Shown: in pieces, positions 34,945 through 43,440 of the stretch
Position numbering within the stretch: position 1 is the stretch's first letter
Layout of the letters: the number at the start of each line of letters is the position of its first letter
Origin: Actinomadura citrea
GTDB lineage: Bacteria > Actinomycetota > Actinomycetes > Streptosporangiales > Streptosporangiaceae
DNA: 64,000 nt
Direction of reading: 5' to 3'
Assembly (NCBI RefSeq): GCF_013409045.1
Contig: NZ_JACCBT010000001.1
Span: 8,100,669-8,164,668, forward strand
Translations under genes and position numbers: made by a program
The notes under the pieces: generated by a model
What the model was told of the DNA's origin: nothing
The model's input: the letters and a program-made list of their open reading frames with translations, nothing else
Databases searched by the model: none

Positions 34945-36162
34945 CTAGCCGTTGATCTTCTTCTGGAGGTTGGTGTCGAGCGCCTCCAGGAAGTCCTGCG
35001 TCGTCAGCCACGGCGTCTGGGCGCCGACGAGCAGGGCCAGGTCCTTGGTCATCTGACCGCTCTCGACGGTCTCGATGCAGACCTGCTCCAGCTTGCGGGC
35101 GAAGTCGACGACCTCGGGCTGGCCGTCGAGCTTGCCGCGGTGCTCCAGCCCGCGCGTCCAGGCGAAGATCGACGCGATGGGGTTGGTCGACGTCGGCTTG
35201 CCCTGCTGGTGCTGCCGGTAGTGCCGGGTCACCGTGCCGTGCGCGGCCTCGGCCTCGACGGTCTTGCCGTCGGGGGTCATGAGGACGGACGTCATGAGGC
35301 CGAGGGAGCCGAAGCCCTGCGCGAGGGTGTCGGACTGGACGTCGCCGTCGTAGTTCTTGGCGGCCCAGACGAACCCGCCCTCCCACTTCAGCGCCGCCGC
35401 GACCATGTCGTCGATCAGCCGGTGCTCGTAGGTGAGGCCCTTGGACTCGAAGTCCGACTTGAACTCGGACTCGTAGATCTCCTGGAAGAGGTCCTTGAAC
35501 CGGCCGTCGTAGGCCTTGAGGATCGTGTTCTTCGTGGACATGTACAGCGGCATCTCGCGGCTCAGCGCGTACCGCATGCTCGTCCGGGCGAAGTCGCGGA
35601 TCGAGTCGTCGTAGTTGTACATGCCCATGGCCACGCCGCCACCGGGGAACGAGGCGACCTCGAACTCCATCGGCTCGTCGCCGTTGTCGGGGGTGTAGGT
35701 GATCGTCACCTTGCCCGGGCCCGGCACGACGAAGTCGGTGGCCTTGTACTGGTCGCCGTGGGCGTGGCGGCCGATGATGATCGGCTTCGTCCAACCGGGG
35801 ACCAGGCGGGGGATGTTGGAGGCGATGATCGGCTCACGGAAGATCACGCCGCCCAGGATGTTGCGGATCGTCCCGTTCGGGGACCGCCACATCTTCTTCA
35901 GGCCGAACTCCTCGACGCGCGCCTCGTCGGGGGTGATGGTCGCGCACTTGACGCCGACGCCGTGCTCCAGGATGGCCCTGGCGGCGTCGACGGTGACCTG
36001 GTCGTCCGTGGCGTCACGGTGCTCGATCCCGAGGTCGTAGTACTTCAGGTCAACATCGAGGTAGGGCAGGATCAACTGGTCCTTGATGAATTTCCAGATG
36101 ATCCGCGTCATTTCGTCGCCGTCGAGTTCGACGACCGGGCCCGCTACTTTGATCTTGGGCAT
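34945..36162 (-). CDS. icd: Isocitrate dehydrogenase (NADP+), dimeric eukaryotic-type
   Basis: A 405-residue enzyme converting isocitrate to 2-oxoglutarate. It is the short homodimeric IDH type: it starts MPKIKVAGPVVELDGDEMTR, with IFREPII, IIGRHAHGDQYKATD, the metal/substrate region YDGDVQSDTLAQG and coenzyme motif EAAHGTVTRHYR. The start is supported by GGAAAGGGA upstream. It lies next to mdh and near sucCD, so three TCA steps are encoded within 15 kb. Confidence 0.97.
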   Translation of the reverse strand: MPKIKVAGPVVELDGDEMTRIIWKFIKDQLILPYLDVDLKYYDLGIEHRDATDDQVTVDAARAILEHGVGVKCATITPDEARVEEFGLKKMWRSPNGTIRNILGGVIFREPIIASNIPRLVPGWTKPIIIGRHAHGDQYKATDFVVPGPGKVTITYTPDNGDEPMEFEVASFPGGGVAMGMYNYDDSIRDFARTSMRYALSREMPLYMSTKNTILKAYDGRFKDLFQEIYESEFKSDFESKGLTYEHRLIDDMVAAALKWEGGFVWAAKNYDGDVQSDTLAQGFGSLGLMTSVLMTPDGKTVEAEAAHGTVTRHYRQHQQGKPTSTNPIASIFAWTRGLEHRGKLDGQPEVVDFARKLEQVCIETVESGQMTKDLALLVGAQTPWLTTQDFLEALDTNLQKKING

Positions 36163-36300
36163 GCTGTTGCTGTCCCTTTCCTACACCTGGCCAGCAGTCC
36201 TTGTAAGGCTCAACTGGCTAGGCTAGCCGAGGCGGTCATGAGGTCTAGACCTGGCCTTGCCCCGCGGCCCACCGTCTCCGCCCCGACCTGCGCCGACGCG

Positions 36301-36741
36301 CTAGCCGGGCGGCTCTTCGACCGTCCGGGACGAGCGCCCGGCGATGAGCAGCCGCACACCGCGCACCAGCATCGTGAGCGCGATCAGGACGCCGAACGCG
36401 CCGGCGAGGACGAGCCCGGTCTTGTTCATCGGCGGGACGCTCAGCGACACGAACGCGACCATCTCGCCGAGGATCACGAGCGTCCAGCAGTCGACCGACC
36501 GGCTCCGGACGGCGAGCGGGCCGAGCTGCGACTCGGGCAGCAGCAGCCGGGCGAGCGCGCCGATGAGCAGCGCGGCGGCCATCAGGCCCGAGCCCTTGCG
36601 GAAGTAGTTGAAGGCGCACAGCGTGAGCCCCGCGCCGACGCCGCTGAGCACGAGGAGGTACGGCAGCCGCGCGAGCCAGTGCGGGGCGGCGCTCCTCCGA
36701 CGCGGCGCCTTGCGCCTGCGCCGGTGCACCTGGGTGCTCAT
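36301..36741 (-). CDS. DUF3017 membrane protein
   Basis: A 146-residue protein from ATG 36741. A very basic N-terminus (HRRRRKAPRRRS) is followed by four hydrophobic segments, with LGPLAVRSRSVDCWTLVILG between the second and third. It matches the actinobacterial DUF3017 family, which is commonly encoded between folD and mdh/icd. Here the plus-strand FHA gene has been placed between it and folD. Function unknown; likely an integral membrane protein. Confidence 0.8.
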   Translation of the reverse strand: MSTQVHRRRRKAPRRRSAAPHWLARLPYLLVLSGVGAGLTLCAFNYFRKGSGLMAAALLIGALARLLLPESQLGPLAVRSRSVDCWTLVILGEMVAFVSLSVPPMNKTGLVLAGAFGVLIALTMLVRGVRLLIAGRSSRTVEEPPG

Positions 36742-36952
36742 GGCCCTCACGGTATAGGCAATCGGGTCCCGGCACGACATCGCGCACCCCCTCCGGCGGG
36801 AGTGGGCCGCGAGGGGACGCGAATGAGTCGGGACGGAGACGCAAGGGGGGCCGCGGGGGAAGAGTCCGGCTTGTCACCCGCCGCCGAAATGCGGATGGGA
36901 CCTATGTGCCCAAGGTGATGGCCGAGAGCCCGGAATCCCCTGCGCCATCGGT

Positions 36953-37001
36953 CCTACTCGCCAGTAGGAGGGTGTGACGGCATGGCACCCGGGTAACCCG
37001 G
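36953..37001. promoter_or_regulatory. Two inverted repeats in the leader of the FHA-HTH gene
   Basis: CCTACT/AGTAGG arms (36953-36958, 36963-36968) surround a CGCC centre, and a near-perfect palindrome CCGGGT-A-ACCCGG lies at 36989-37001. The second ends about 35 bp before the GTG start. They could be operator sites or small leader hairpins. The rest of the 295-bp gap shows nothing convincing. Confidence 0.45.
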
Positions 37002-37036
37002 CAGACAGGGGTCGCTAACTAGCTGGGAGGACTGCC

Positions 37037-37768
37037 GTGGAGGGGCCGTTCATGCGGATCGAGGACAGCGGGCTGGTGGTGCCGCTGCGCCCCGACGTGA
37101 CGACGGTCGGGAGAGGGAGAGGAGTGGACATCCGCCTCGACGACCCGAGTGTGTCCCGTTTGCACGCAGAGATCGTCCGTCGTGGCCCGTACGTCTACGT
37201 GGTGGACATGGGCCTGTCCCGCAACGGGACGCGCGTCAACGGCCGGCCGATCGCCCGTCGCGTGCTGGAGGACGGTGACGTCGTGAGCTTCGGCACGGCG
37301 CGCTGCCGGTTGGGGGGCATCCCCCGTGAGGAGGTCGACCCGGACGTCGAACTGCGGCGCGCCGTCGCGCCCGAGCTCACCCGCCGGGAGGTCGACGTGC
37401 TGACCTCGCTGTGCCGGCCCGCCCTGTCCGACGAGGCGTTCGTGGCCCCGGCCACGGCACGCGACATCGCCGGCGAGCTGGTCGTCACGGAGGCCGCGGT
37501 CAAGCAGCACCTGCTGCGCCTCTATCAGAAGTTCCGGATCCCCGAGGGCGCCAACCGGCGCACTCGGCTCGCCAACGAGGTCATCGCGATGGGCCTCGTC
37601 CGCCCGCTGCCGCCGGTGCACGTGCCCCAGCAGGGCCGTCCGCCGGTCGACGGGCGCGTCCCCGGGGTGCGCGGCACCACCGAGACGCGCCGGCCGGGCA
37701 CGACCGGTCACGCTCACGCCCCGGGCCGCCCGGCGCACAGCACGGCCGCGGGACGGAGGGCCAGCTGA
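37037..37768 (+). CDS. FHA-domain protein with C-terminal helix-turn-helix
   Basis: A 243-residue protein. The FHA phosphothreonine-binding domain (residues ~10-95) has VGRGRGVDIRLDDPSVSRLHAEI and DMGLSRNGTRVNGRPI, the Arg, Ser-His and Asn core. A winged or LuxR-like HTH segment (~110-195) follows with ELTRREVDVLTSL and TEAAVKQHLLRLYQKF. The last 45 residues are disordered and basic. The start is GTG 37037 behind GGGAGG or ATG 37052 behind GGAGGGG. It probably joins Ser/Thr-kinase signalling to DNA binding. It lies alone on the plus strand inside a conserved minus-strand housekeeping block. Confidence 0.85.
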   Translation: MEGPFMRIEDSGLVVPLRPDVTTVGRGRGVDIRLDDPSVSRLHAEIVRRGPYVYVVDMGLSRNGTRVNGRPIARRVLEDGDVVSFGTARCRLGGIPREEVDPDVELRRAVAPELTRREVDVLTSLCRPALSDEAFVAPATARDIAGELVVTEAAVKQHLLRLYQKFRIPEGANRRTRLANEVIAMGLVRPLPPVHVPQQGRPPVDGRVPGVRGTTETRRPGTTGHAHAPGRPAHSTAAGRRAS

Positions 37769-37870
37769 TGTGAGACCTGCGGTCGCCCTCCCCCGGCAGC
37801 GCAACCAGAGGGCGATCGCTCAGCCCCCGATGCGGCCGCGTAAGTGACGGCGCGGCCCAGGGCGACGCGG

Positions 37871-37908
37871 GCGGGGGCCGCCACCTCGGTGCCGGTGGCG
37901 GCCCCCGC
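37871..37908. terminator. Terminator between convergent folD and FHA genes
   Basis: A perfect 15-bp stem (37871-37885 with 37894-37908) and an 8-nt loop. It can serve both genes. Confidence 0.75.
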
Positions 37909-37952
37909 AGCGCGCCCGTCTCCGGGCGGTCCTGTCTGAGGACGGCGCCTGA

Positions 37953-38813
37953 TCAGGCGGTCGGCTCGGCGGCCTGCTCGGCGGCCTCGACGACGTTCGC
38001 GAGGAGCATGGCGCGGGTCATCGGGCCGACGCCGCCGGGGTTGGGCGCGACCCAGCCGGCGACGTCGCGGACGTCGGCGGCGACGTCCCCGGCGAGCTTG
38101 CCGTCCACGCGGGACACGCCCACGTCGAGGACGGCCGCGCCGGGCTTGACCATGTCGGCGGTGATGAGGCCGGGCACCCCGGCGGCCGCCACGACGATGT
38201 CGGCCCTGCGGGTGTGCTCGGCGAGGTCGCGGGTGGCGGTGTGGCAGAGGGTGACGGTCGCGTTCTCGGTGCGGCGCGTCAGCAGCAGGCCGAGGGAGCG
38301 GCCGACGGTGATGCCGCGGCCGACGACGGTGACCTCGGCGCCCCTCAGCGGGACGTCGAAGCGGCGCAGCAGCTCGACGATGCCCTTCGGCGTGCACGGC
38401 AGCGGGCCGGGCTGCATCAGGACGAGCCGGCCGAGGTTGACCGGGTGCAGGCCGTCGGCGTCCTTGGCCGGGTCGATGCGCTCCAGCACGCGCTGCTCGT
38501 CCAGGCCCTTCGGGAGCGGCAGCTGGACGATGTAGCCGGTACAGGCGGGGTCGGCGTTCAGCTCGGCGACGGCGCGCTCCACCTCGTCCTGCGAGGCGGT
38601 GGCGGGCAGGTCGCGGCGGATGCTCTCGATGCCGACCTCGGCGCAGTCGCGGTGCTTCATGTTCACGTACGAGTGGCTGCCGGGGTCGTCGCCGACGAGG
38701 ACGGTGCCGAGCCCGACGGAGACGCCGCGGTCGCGCAGCGCCTCGACGCGGACCTTGAGGTTCGAGCGGATCTCGGCGGCCGTGGCCTTGCCGTCCAGAA
38801 TCTGTGCCGTCAT
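37953..38813 (-). CDS. folD: Bifunctional methylenetetrahydrofolate dehydrogenase/cyclohydrolase
   Basis: A 286-residue one-carbon enzyme. The start ATG 38813 follows GGAGG by 5 bp. Catalytic Lys is in SYVNMKHRDC, the family motif is GYIVQLPLPKGLD, DGLHPVN and the NADP-binding VVGRGITVGRSLGLLL are present, and the C-terminal motif is APNPGGVGPMTRAMLLAN. It supplies 10-formyl-THF to PurN and PurH encoded 2-5 kb away, a well-known neighbourhood. Confidence 0.96.
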   Translation of the reverse strand: MTAQILDGKATAAEIRSNLKVRVEALRDRGVSVGLGTVLVGDDPGSHSYVNMKHRDCAEVGIESIRRDLPATASQDEVERAVAELNADPACTGYIVQLPLPKGLDEQRVLERIDPAKDADGLHPVNLGRLVLMQPGPLPCTPKGIVELLRRFDVPLRGAEVTVVGRGITVGRSLGLLLTRRTENATVTLCHTATRDLAEHTRRADIVVAAAGVPGLITADMVKPGAAVLDVGVSRVDGKLAGDVAADVRDVAGWVAPNPGGVGPMTRAMLLANVVEAAEQAAEPTA

Positions 38814-39091
38814 GCGTTCCTCCGCGTGGATCTCGGGCGGGACCGGGCCCCGGGCCCAGAGCCCGGCCGGAAGGGGTCCCGTCCACCCAGGCGCGCGGTG
38901 TCCGGACTGTCGTTCGCTCCCCGGTGGTGATCCACCTTGACCGCGCCAGTCGCGTAGGCCCCCCATGCTAACCGGCCGCCTGGAGACGGCGGCGACTCGG
39001 CCTCACGGGAGGAGGCCGCACGAGTGGCTTGCGGAAAAGGGCGTCAAGTGGCTCTGCCGGATGCCGTCCCGAGGCTCCTAACGTGCTCCCC

Positions 39092-39685
39092 ATGAGCGAC
39101 GAATGGTTCGAGCGACCCGTCCTGACCGGGCGATACGTGCGGTTGGAGCCGCTGTCCGCCGAGCACGCCGCCGGCCTGTTCGAGGCGTCCAAGGACCCGG
39201 ACCTGTGGACGTGGATGAGCCAGCGGCAGCCGGAGAGCGCCGGGGACATGCGCGCGCAGGTCGACAAGGCGCTGGCGGCCTGCAAGCGCGGGCTGCGCGT
39301 GCCCTGGGTCCAGATCGACGCGGCGACCGGCGAGGTCGCCGGGACGACGTCGTACTACGAGATCTCCCCGTCCGACCGCGGCCTGTGCATCGGCCACACC
39401 TGGATCGGGGCGCGGTGGCACCGGACGGGCCTCAACACCGAGGCGAAACTGCTCCTCATGGGACGCGCGTTCGGCGACCTCGGGGCGATCCGGGTCGGCT
39501 GGCACACGCACGCCCGCAACGAGCGGTCGCGTGCGGCGATCGAGCGGCTCGGGGCGTCGTTCGAGGGCGTCCACCGCAAGCACCGGATCCGCGCGGACGG
39601 TTCGATCCGCGACACCGCCGCCTACGCGATGACGGACGACGACTGGCCCGCCGCCGAACGCGCCCTGCGCGCGAGACTGCGCTGA
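39092..39685 (+). CDS. GNAT-family N-acetyltransferase (RimJ/RimL-like)
   Basis: A 197-residue acetyltransferase. The opening LTGRYVRLEPLSAEHAAGLF is typical of the RimJ/RimL group. The acetyl-CoA region is less canonical (GHTWIGARWHRTGLNTEAKLLLM), followed by RVGWHTHARNERSRAAIERLGASFEG. ATG 39092 gives the family start; upstream in-frame codons have no ribosome site. It is convergent with a small membrane protein gene. The substrate could be a protein N-terminus or a small amine and is not determined. Confidence 0.88.
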   Translation: MSDEWFERPVLTGRYVRLEPLSAEHAAGLFEASKDPDLWTWMSQRQPESAGDMRAQVDKALAACKRGLRVPWVQIDAATGEVAGTTSYYEISPSDRGLCIGHTWIGARWHRTGLNTEAKLLLMGRAFGDLGAIRVGWHTHARNERSRAAIERLGASFEGVHRKHRIRADGSIRDTAAYAMTDDDWPAAERALRARLR

Positions 39686-39714
39686 GCGGTACCGGTACGG
39701 CCGGCCCCGGGCGC

Positions 39715-39891
39715 TCAGTCCTCGGAACGCTGGCGCCAGCCGATGAGGCGGTCGGTGCCGTGCCAGCCGAGCTGGGCGGCGAGCACCGCGGCCAGGAACG
39801 CGGCGACCAGCCCGATCACCTGCCGGGACTCCATCAGCAGCAGGTCGGCCTGGTAGACCACGCCGAGCATGAGGGACATCAGCAGATTCAT
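39715..39891 (-). CDS. Small membrane protein, 58 residues
   Basis: ATG 39891 lies 4 bp after a perfect GGAGG. The protein has a hydrophobic N-terminal stretch (MNLLMSLMLGVVYQADLLL), a second helix (VIGLVAAFLAAVLAAQLGW) and a short charged tail WRQRSED. I do not recognise a family. The good ribosome site and membrane-protein composition argue for a real gene. It converges on the acetyltransferase gene, and a weak inverted repeat (CTGAGCG/CGCTCAG, 39682-39718) spans both stops. Confidence 0.55.
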   Translation of the reverse strand: MNLLMSLMLGVVYQADLLLMESRQVIGLVAAFLAAVLAAQLGWHGTDRLIGWRQRSED

Positions 39892-40069
39892 CCCGCCTCC
39901 ACCACGGAACGCCCGCGCCGAGGTCAAGGGAGGGTCAGGGGGCGCGGCAGCCTGAGGGTACCCGTCCGGCGGCGGTGCGCGGTCCCGCGGCGGGAAACAG
40001 GTTGCGAAAGCACGGGTCGCGGAAGGACGGGCCGCGGAAGCAGGGGCGCGGCGCCGGGCCGGTCCGCCG

Positions 40070-40696
40070 TCAGTGGATGATCGCGATGAAGATCAGGCAG
40101 CAGAGGATGTTGACCATCCAGCTGTTGTTCGTCATCCACGTCCGCGCGCGGGGCATGGCGCGTTCCGCGCGCTTGTGGAACAGCAGCAGTCCCAGCAGTG
40201 GCAGCGCCGCGACCAGGAGGGTGGCCCCGATGAAGACGGCCGCCGCCGCCACGCCCTCGTGGTGCTGCTCCAGGTTGGCCCCCACCGTGAGCATCACGAT
40301 GATGTCGGAGGGCATCAGAATGATCAGCAGCAGCCCGGTCTTGAACGCCCGGCCGGGTCCGGCGTTCATCAGCGACCCGAGCCATTTGGGGGGCTCGATC
40401 GTGGCGCGTTTCACGTAGTTGCGCAGGATGGCGAGCAGCAGCAGCGCGATCAGCACGTACTGGACGATCTTTCCCACCGAGCTGTCGTCGGACGCCTGGC
40501 CGATCGACACGTTGCTGCCCACCAGCGCGAAGATGCCCCGCGCGACGGAGACGCCCACGGTCGCCGAGATGGCCACACCGGCCAGGAACGCCAGGGAGGT
40601 CCGCACCGGCCTCGGGGTCGTCACCAGGATGATCGCGGACATGATCTGGGGTCCCGCCATCATCGTGATGGCCAGCGGGAGCACCTGAAGACTCAT
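40070..40696 (-). CDS. GAP/Sap-family integral membrane protein
   Basis: A 208-residue protein from ATG 40696 (GGGGAGGGG just upstream). It has about six membrane helices. The pattern MMAGPQIMSAIILVTTPRPVRTSLAFLAGV at the start (shown in part: ITMMAGPQIMSAIILVTT) and PGRAFKTGLLLIILMPSDII in the middle resemble the GAP/Sap family, named after the mycobacterial sulfolipid-addressing protein. That name does not imply sulfolipid transport here. The role is unknown; export of a lipid or small molecule is possible. Confidence 0.72.
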   Translation of the reverse strand: MSLQVLPLAITMMAGPQIMSAIILVTTPRPVRTSLAFLAGVAISATVGVSVARGIFALVGSNVSIGQASDDSSVGKIVQYVLIALLLLAILRNYVKRATIEPPKWLGSLMNAGPGRAFKTGLLLIILMPSDIIVMLTVGANLEQHHEGVAAAAVFIGATLLVAALPLLGLLLFHKRAERAMPRARTWMTNNSWMVNILCCLIFIAIIH

Positions 40697-40919
40697 GGCC
40701 CCTCCCCGCCGTGACTCCCGCAGCACGGGAACCGCCCTCGTCAGGACTCACGGTAGGGGAGCGATCGGGGCCCGACCCGCAGGTCGACGCGTTCTTGACC
40801 GGGGCTGATCCTTTCCTCTGCCCGGGCATGCGCCCGATGGCCCGCACCTGGGGCGCGGCTGACCCGCCGCTGAGGGGCACGGACGCGGCGTCCCGCGTCC
40901 TCCCGGGCCGAGAGGCGCA

Positions 40920-40957
40920 CAGGCGCGCCGGCGGGACCTTCCCCGCCGGCGCGCCTG
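40920..40957 (-). terminator. Terminator of the purN-purH unit
   Basis: A perfect 16-bp stem (40920-40935 with 40942-40957) and a 6-nt loop lie 23 bp past the purH stop. Confidence 0.8.
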
Positions 40958-40980
40958 GGGACGGCGTGCCTCGTGAACGC

Positions 40981-42546
40981 TCAGTGGAAGAAGTGCCGGA
41001 CCCCGGTGAAGTACAGGGTGATGCCGGCCTTCTCCGCCGCGGCGATCACCTTGTCGTCGTTGACGGACCCGCCGGGCTCGACGATCGCGCGGACGCCCGC
41101 CTCGGCCAGCACCTCCAGGCCGTCCGGGAACGGGAAGAACGCGTCGGACGCGCCCACCGACGCCGCGGCCCGCTCCTGCCCGGCCCGCGCGACGGCGAGC
41201 TTGGCGGAGTCGACCCGGTTGACCTGCCCCATGCCGACGCCGACGGTGGCGCCGTCCGCGGCCAGCAGGATCGCGTTGGACTTCACCGAGCGGATCGCCC
41301 GCCACGCGAACACCAGGTCGCGCAGGGTCGCCTCGTCCGCGGCGGCGCCGGTCTTGAGCTCCCAGGCGGACGGGTCGTCGCCGTCCGCGTCCACGCCGTC
41401 CACGTCCTGCAGCAGCACGCCGCCGTCGACGCGCCGGTACTCGACGCCGCCCGCCGGGGCGTCCGGGCAGACCAGCAGGCGGATGTTCTTGAAGCGGTCC
41501 TTCAGGACGGTCACGGCCTCGTCCTCGAAGGACGGGGCGACCAGCACCTCGGCGAAGCTCTCGGTGACCTGGCGGGCCAGGTCGGCGGTGACCGGCCGGT
41601 TCGCCGCGATCACGCCGCCGTACGCCGACACCGGGTCGCAGGCGTGCGCCCGGCGGTGCGCCTCGGCGATGTCCGCGCCGACCGCGATGCCGCACGGGTT
41701 GGCGTGCTTGATGATCGCGACGCACGGCTCGGTGAAGTCGTAGGCGGCGCGGCGCGCGGCGTCGGTGTCGACGTAGTTGTTGTAGGACATCTCCTTGCCG
41801 TAGAGCTGCTCGGCCCCGGCCAGGCCCTTCTCGCCCGGCGAGCGGTACAGGGCGGCCCGCTGGTGCGGGTTCTCGCCGTACCGCAGGGTGTTCGAGCGCT
41901 CCCAGGTGGCCCCGAGGAAGTCGGGCCACCGCGTCTCGGCGGCGGTCTCGTCGGGCGCGTAGTCACCGGCGAACCAGGAGGCCACGGCCACGTCGTAGGA
42001 CGCGGTGTGCGCGAACGCCCGCGCGGCCAGGCGGCGGCGCTCCTCCAGGGTGAACCCGCCGGCCCTCACGGCGTCCAGGACGGTCCCGTAGGCGGACGGG
42101 TCCACCACGACGGAGACGCTCGCGTGGTTCTTCGCGCCGGCGCGGACCATCGTGGGCCCGCCGATGTCGATCTGCTCGACGCACTCGTCCGGCGTCGCGC
42201 CCGAGTCCACCGTGTCGGCGAACGGGTACAGGTTCACGACCACGAGGTCGAACGGCTCGACGGCCAGATCGTCGAGCTGCTGGAGGTGGTCCTCCTTGCG
42301 CCGGTCGGCGAGCAGGCCCGCGTGCACCTTCGGGTGCAGGGTCTTGACCCGCCCGTCCAGGCACTCGGGGAACCCGGTGAGCTTCTCCACCCTCATCACC
42401 GGGACGCCGGCGGCGGAGATCCGGCCCGCCGTCGACCCGGTCGAGACGATCTCCACTCCCGCCTCGTGCAGGCCGCGGGCCAGCTCCTCCAGCCCGGACT
42501 TGTCGTACACACTGATCAGCGCGCGCTTAATCGCCACCCGACTCAC
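40981..42546 (-). CDS. purH: Bifunctional AICAR formyltransferase / IMP cyclohydrolase
   Basis: A 521-residue enzyme doing the last two steps of IMP synthesis. The N-terminal MGS-like cyclohydrolase domain starts IKRALISVYDKSGLEELA, with STGSTAGRISAAGVPV and GRVKTLHPKVHAGLL. The AICAR transformylase domain carries LRYGENPHQRAALY, the catalytic Lys-His region AIIKHANPCGIAVG, and ends YFTGVRHFFH. The start overlaps the end of purN by 20 bp, so translation is coupled. Confidence 0.97.
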   Translation of the reverse strand: MSRVAIKRALISVYDKSGLEELARGLHEAGVEIVSTGSTAGRISAAGVPVMRVEKLTGFPECLDGRVKTLHPKVHAGLLADRRKEDHLQQLDDLAVEPFDLVVVNLYPFADTVDSGATPDECVEQIDIGGPTMVRAGAKNHASVSVVVDPSAYGTVLDAVRAGGFTLEERRRLAARAFAHTASYDVAVASWFAGDYAPDETAAETRWPDFLGATWERSNTLRYGENPHQRAALYRSPGEKGLAGAEQLYGKEMSYNNYVDTDAARRAAYDFTEPCVAIIKHANPCGIAVGADIAEAHRRAHACDPVSAYGGVIAANRPVTADLARQVTESFAEVLVAPSFEDEAVTVLKDRFKNIRLLVCPDAPAGGVEYRRVDGGVLLQDVDGVDADGDDPSAWELKTGAAADEATLRDLVFAWRAIRSVKSNAILLAADGATVGVGMGQVNRVDSAKLAVARAGQERAAASVGASDAFFPFPDGLEVLAEAGVRAIVEPGGSVNDDKVIAAAEKAGITLYFTGVRHFFH

Positions 42547-43255
42547 CGGCCGAGCTCCCCTCTTGATCGGACGAACCCCTGTCAGAACCGCTGTCGGAAG
42601 GACCCCTCGCGGAGGCCTCGCCGCCGGGCGGGTCCGCGCAGGTCCGGCACTTCATCGAGACCCGCCTGCCGCGCGCGGTCCACCCGTCGCGGGCCAGCCG
42701 TCCGACGACGTCGACGAGGAGCCGGCGCTCCACCTGCTTGATCCGCTCATGCAGGGAGTCTTCGTCGTCATGCCAGCCCACGGGGACGGTCTCCTGGGCG
42801 ATGACGGGTCCGGTGTCCACGCCTTCGTCGACGAAGTGAACCGTACAGCCCGTGACCTTCACCCCGTACGCCAGGGCGTCCCGTACGGCGTGCGCGCCGG
42901 GGAAGGACGGCAGCAGCGCGGGGTGGGTGTTGACCGTCCGGCCGCCGAAGCGCGCCAGGAACCGCGGGCCGAGGATCTTCATGAAGCCGGCGGACACCAC
43001 GAGGTCGGGCTCGTACTCGGCCACCGTCTCGGCGAGCGCCGCGTCCCAGTCGTCCCGAGACGGGAAATCCGGTATGCAGAGGGTAAAAGCGGGCAATCCC
43101 GCCCGTTCAGCGCGCTCGGTTCCGGCGATATGGGGGCGGTCCGCCCCCACGGCCACCACTTTCGCCCCGTAGGCTGGATCCGCGCACGCGTCGAGCAGCG
43201 CTTGTAGGTTGGTCCCCGCGCCGGAGACGAGGACGACGAGCCGGGCGGACACCAT
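42527..43255 (-). CDS. purN: Phosphoribosylglycinamide formyltransferase, with C-terminal extension
   Basis: A 242-residue enzyme that formylates GAR using 10-formyl-THF. ATG 43255 follows GGGGAG. The core has VLVSGAGTNLQALLDAC, the phosphate-binding start; SAGFMKILGPRFL; NTHPALLPSFPGAHAVRDAL with catalytic Asn/His; and the Asp in GCTVHFVDEGVDTGPVI. After residue ~198 comes a tail not found in most PurN proteins: KCRTCADPPGG, then a Ser/Gly/Asp-rich end that overlaps purH by 20 bp. Confidence 0.95.
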   Translation of the reverse strand: MVSARLVVLVSGAGTNLQALLDACADPAYGAKVVAVGADRPHIAGTERAERAGLPAFTLCIPDFPSRDDWDAALAETVAEYEPDLVVSAGFMKILGPRFLARFGGRTVNTHPALLPSFPGAHAVRDALAYGVKVTGCTVHFVDEGVDTGPVIAQETVPVGWHDDEDSLHERIKQVERRLLVDVVGRLARDGWTARGRRVSMKCRTCADPPGGEASARGPSDSGSDRGSSDQEGSSAGESGGD

Positions 43256-43356
43256 TACTCCCCGGTGGACGTTGCTGGGACACACGAAGCCTATCGGGCG
43301 ACCTCGGCGCCGCCTCACCCCAGACCGCCCGAACCGGAGCCCGAACGAGCCAGACA

Positions 43357-43396
43357 GTACGTACGCAGACGGTACGAACGCAGACCGTACGAACAC
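43357..43396. repeat. 15-bp tandem repeat between divergent purN and membrane protein genes
   Basis: Units start at 43357, 43372 and 43387 (two full and one partial). The core is GTACGNACGCAGAC with one or two differences. GTACG/CGTAC content makes each unit partly palindromic. The repeat lies about 100 bp upstream of purN and 45 bp upstream of the plus-strand gene. Confidence 0.7.
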
Positions 43397-43440
43397 ACCC
43401 GCATGGAACCCCTATGCGCACGGCCAAGGAGGAGAAGAAC

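Noticed and set aside
36823..36918. A 31-codon frame with a GAGGGG site upstream, before the FHA gene
   Set aside because: Third-codon-position G+C is much lower than in the neighbouring genes and it ends in a run of rare-type codons; no family resemblance. It is probably chance, though a leader peptide cannot be ruled out.
40070..40696. Naming the GAP/Sap-family gene after sulfolipid transport
   Set aside because: Only membrane topology and short motifs agree; no sulfolipid synthesis genes lie nearby.
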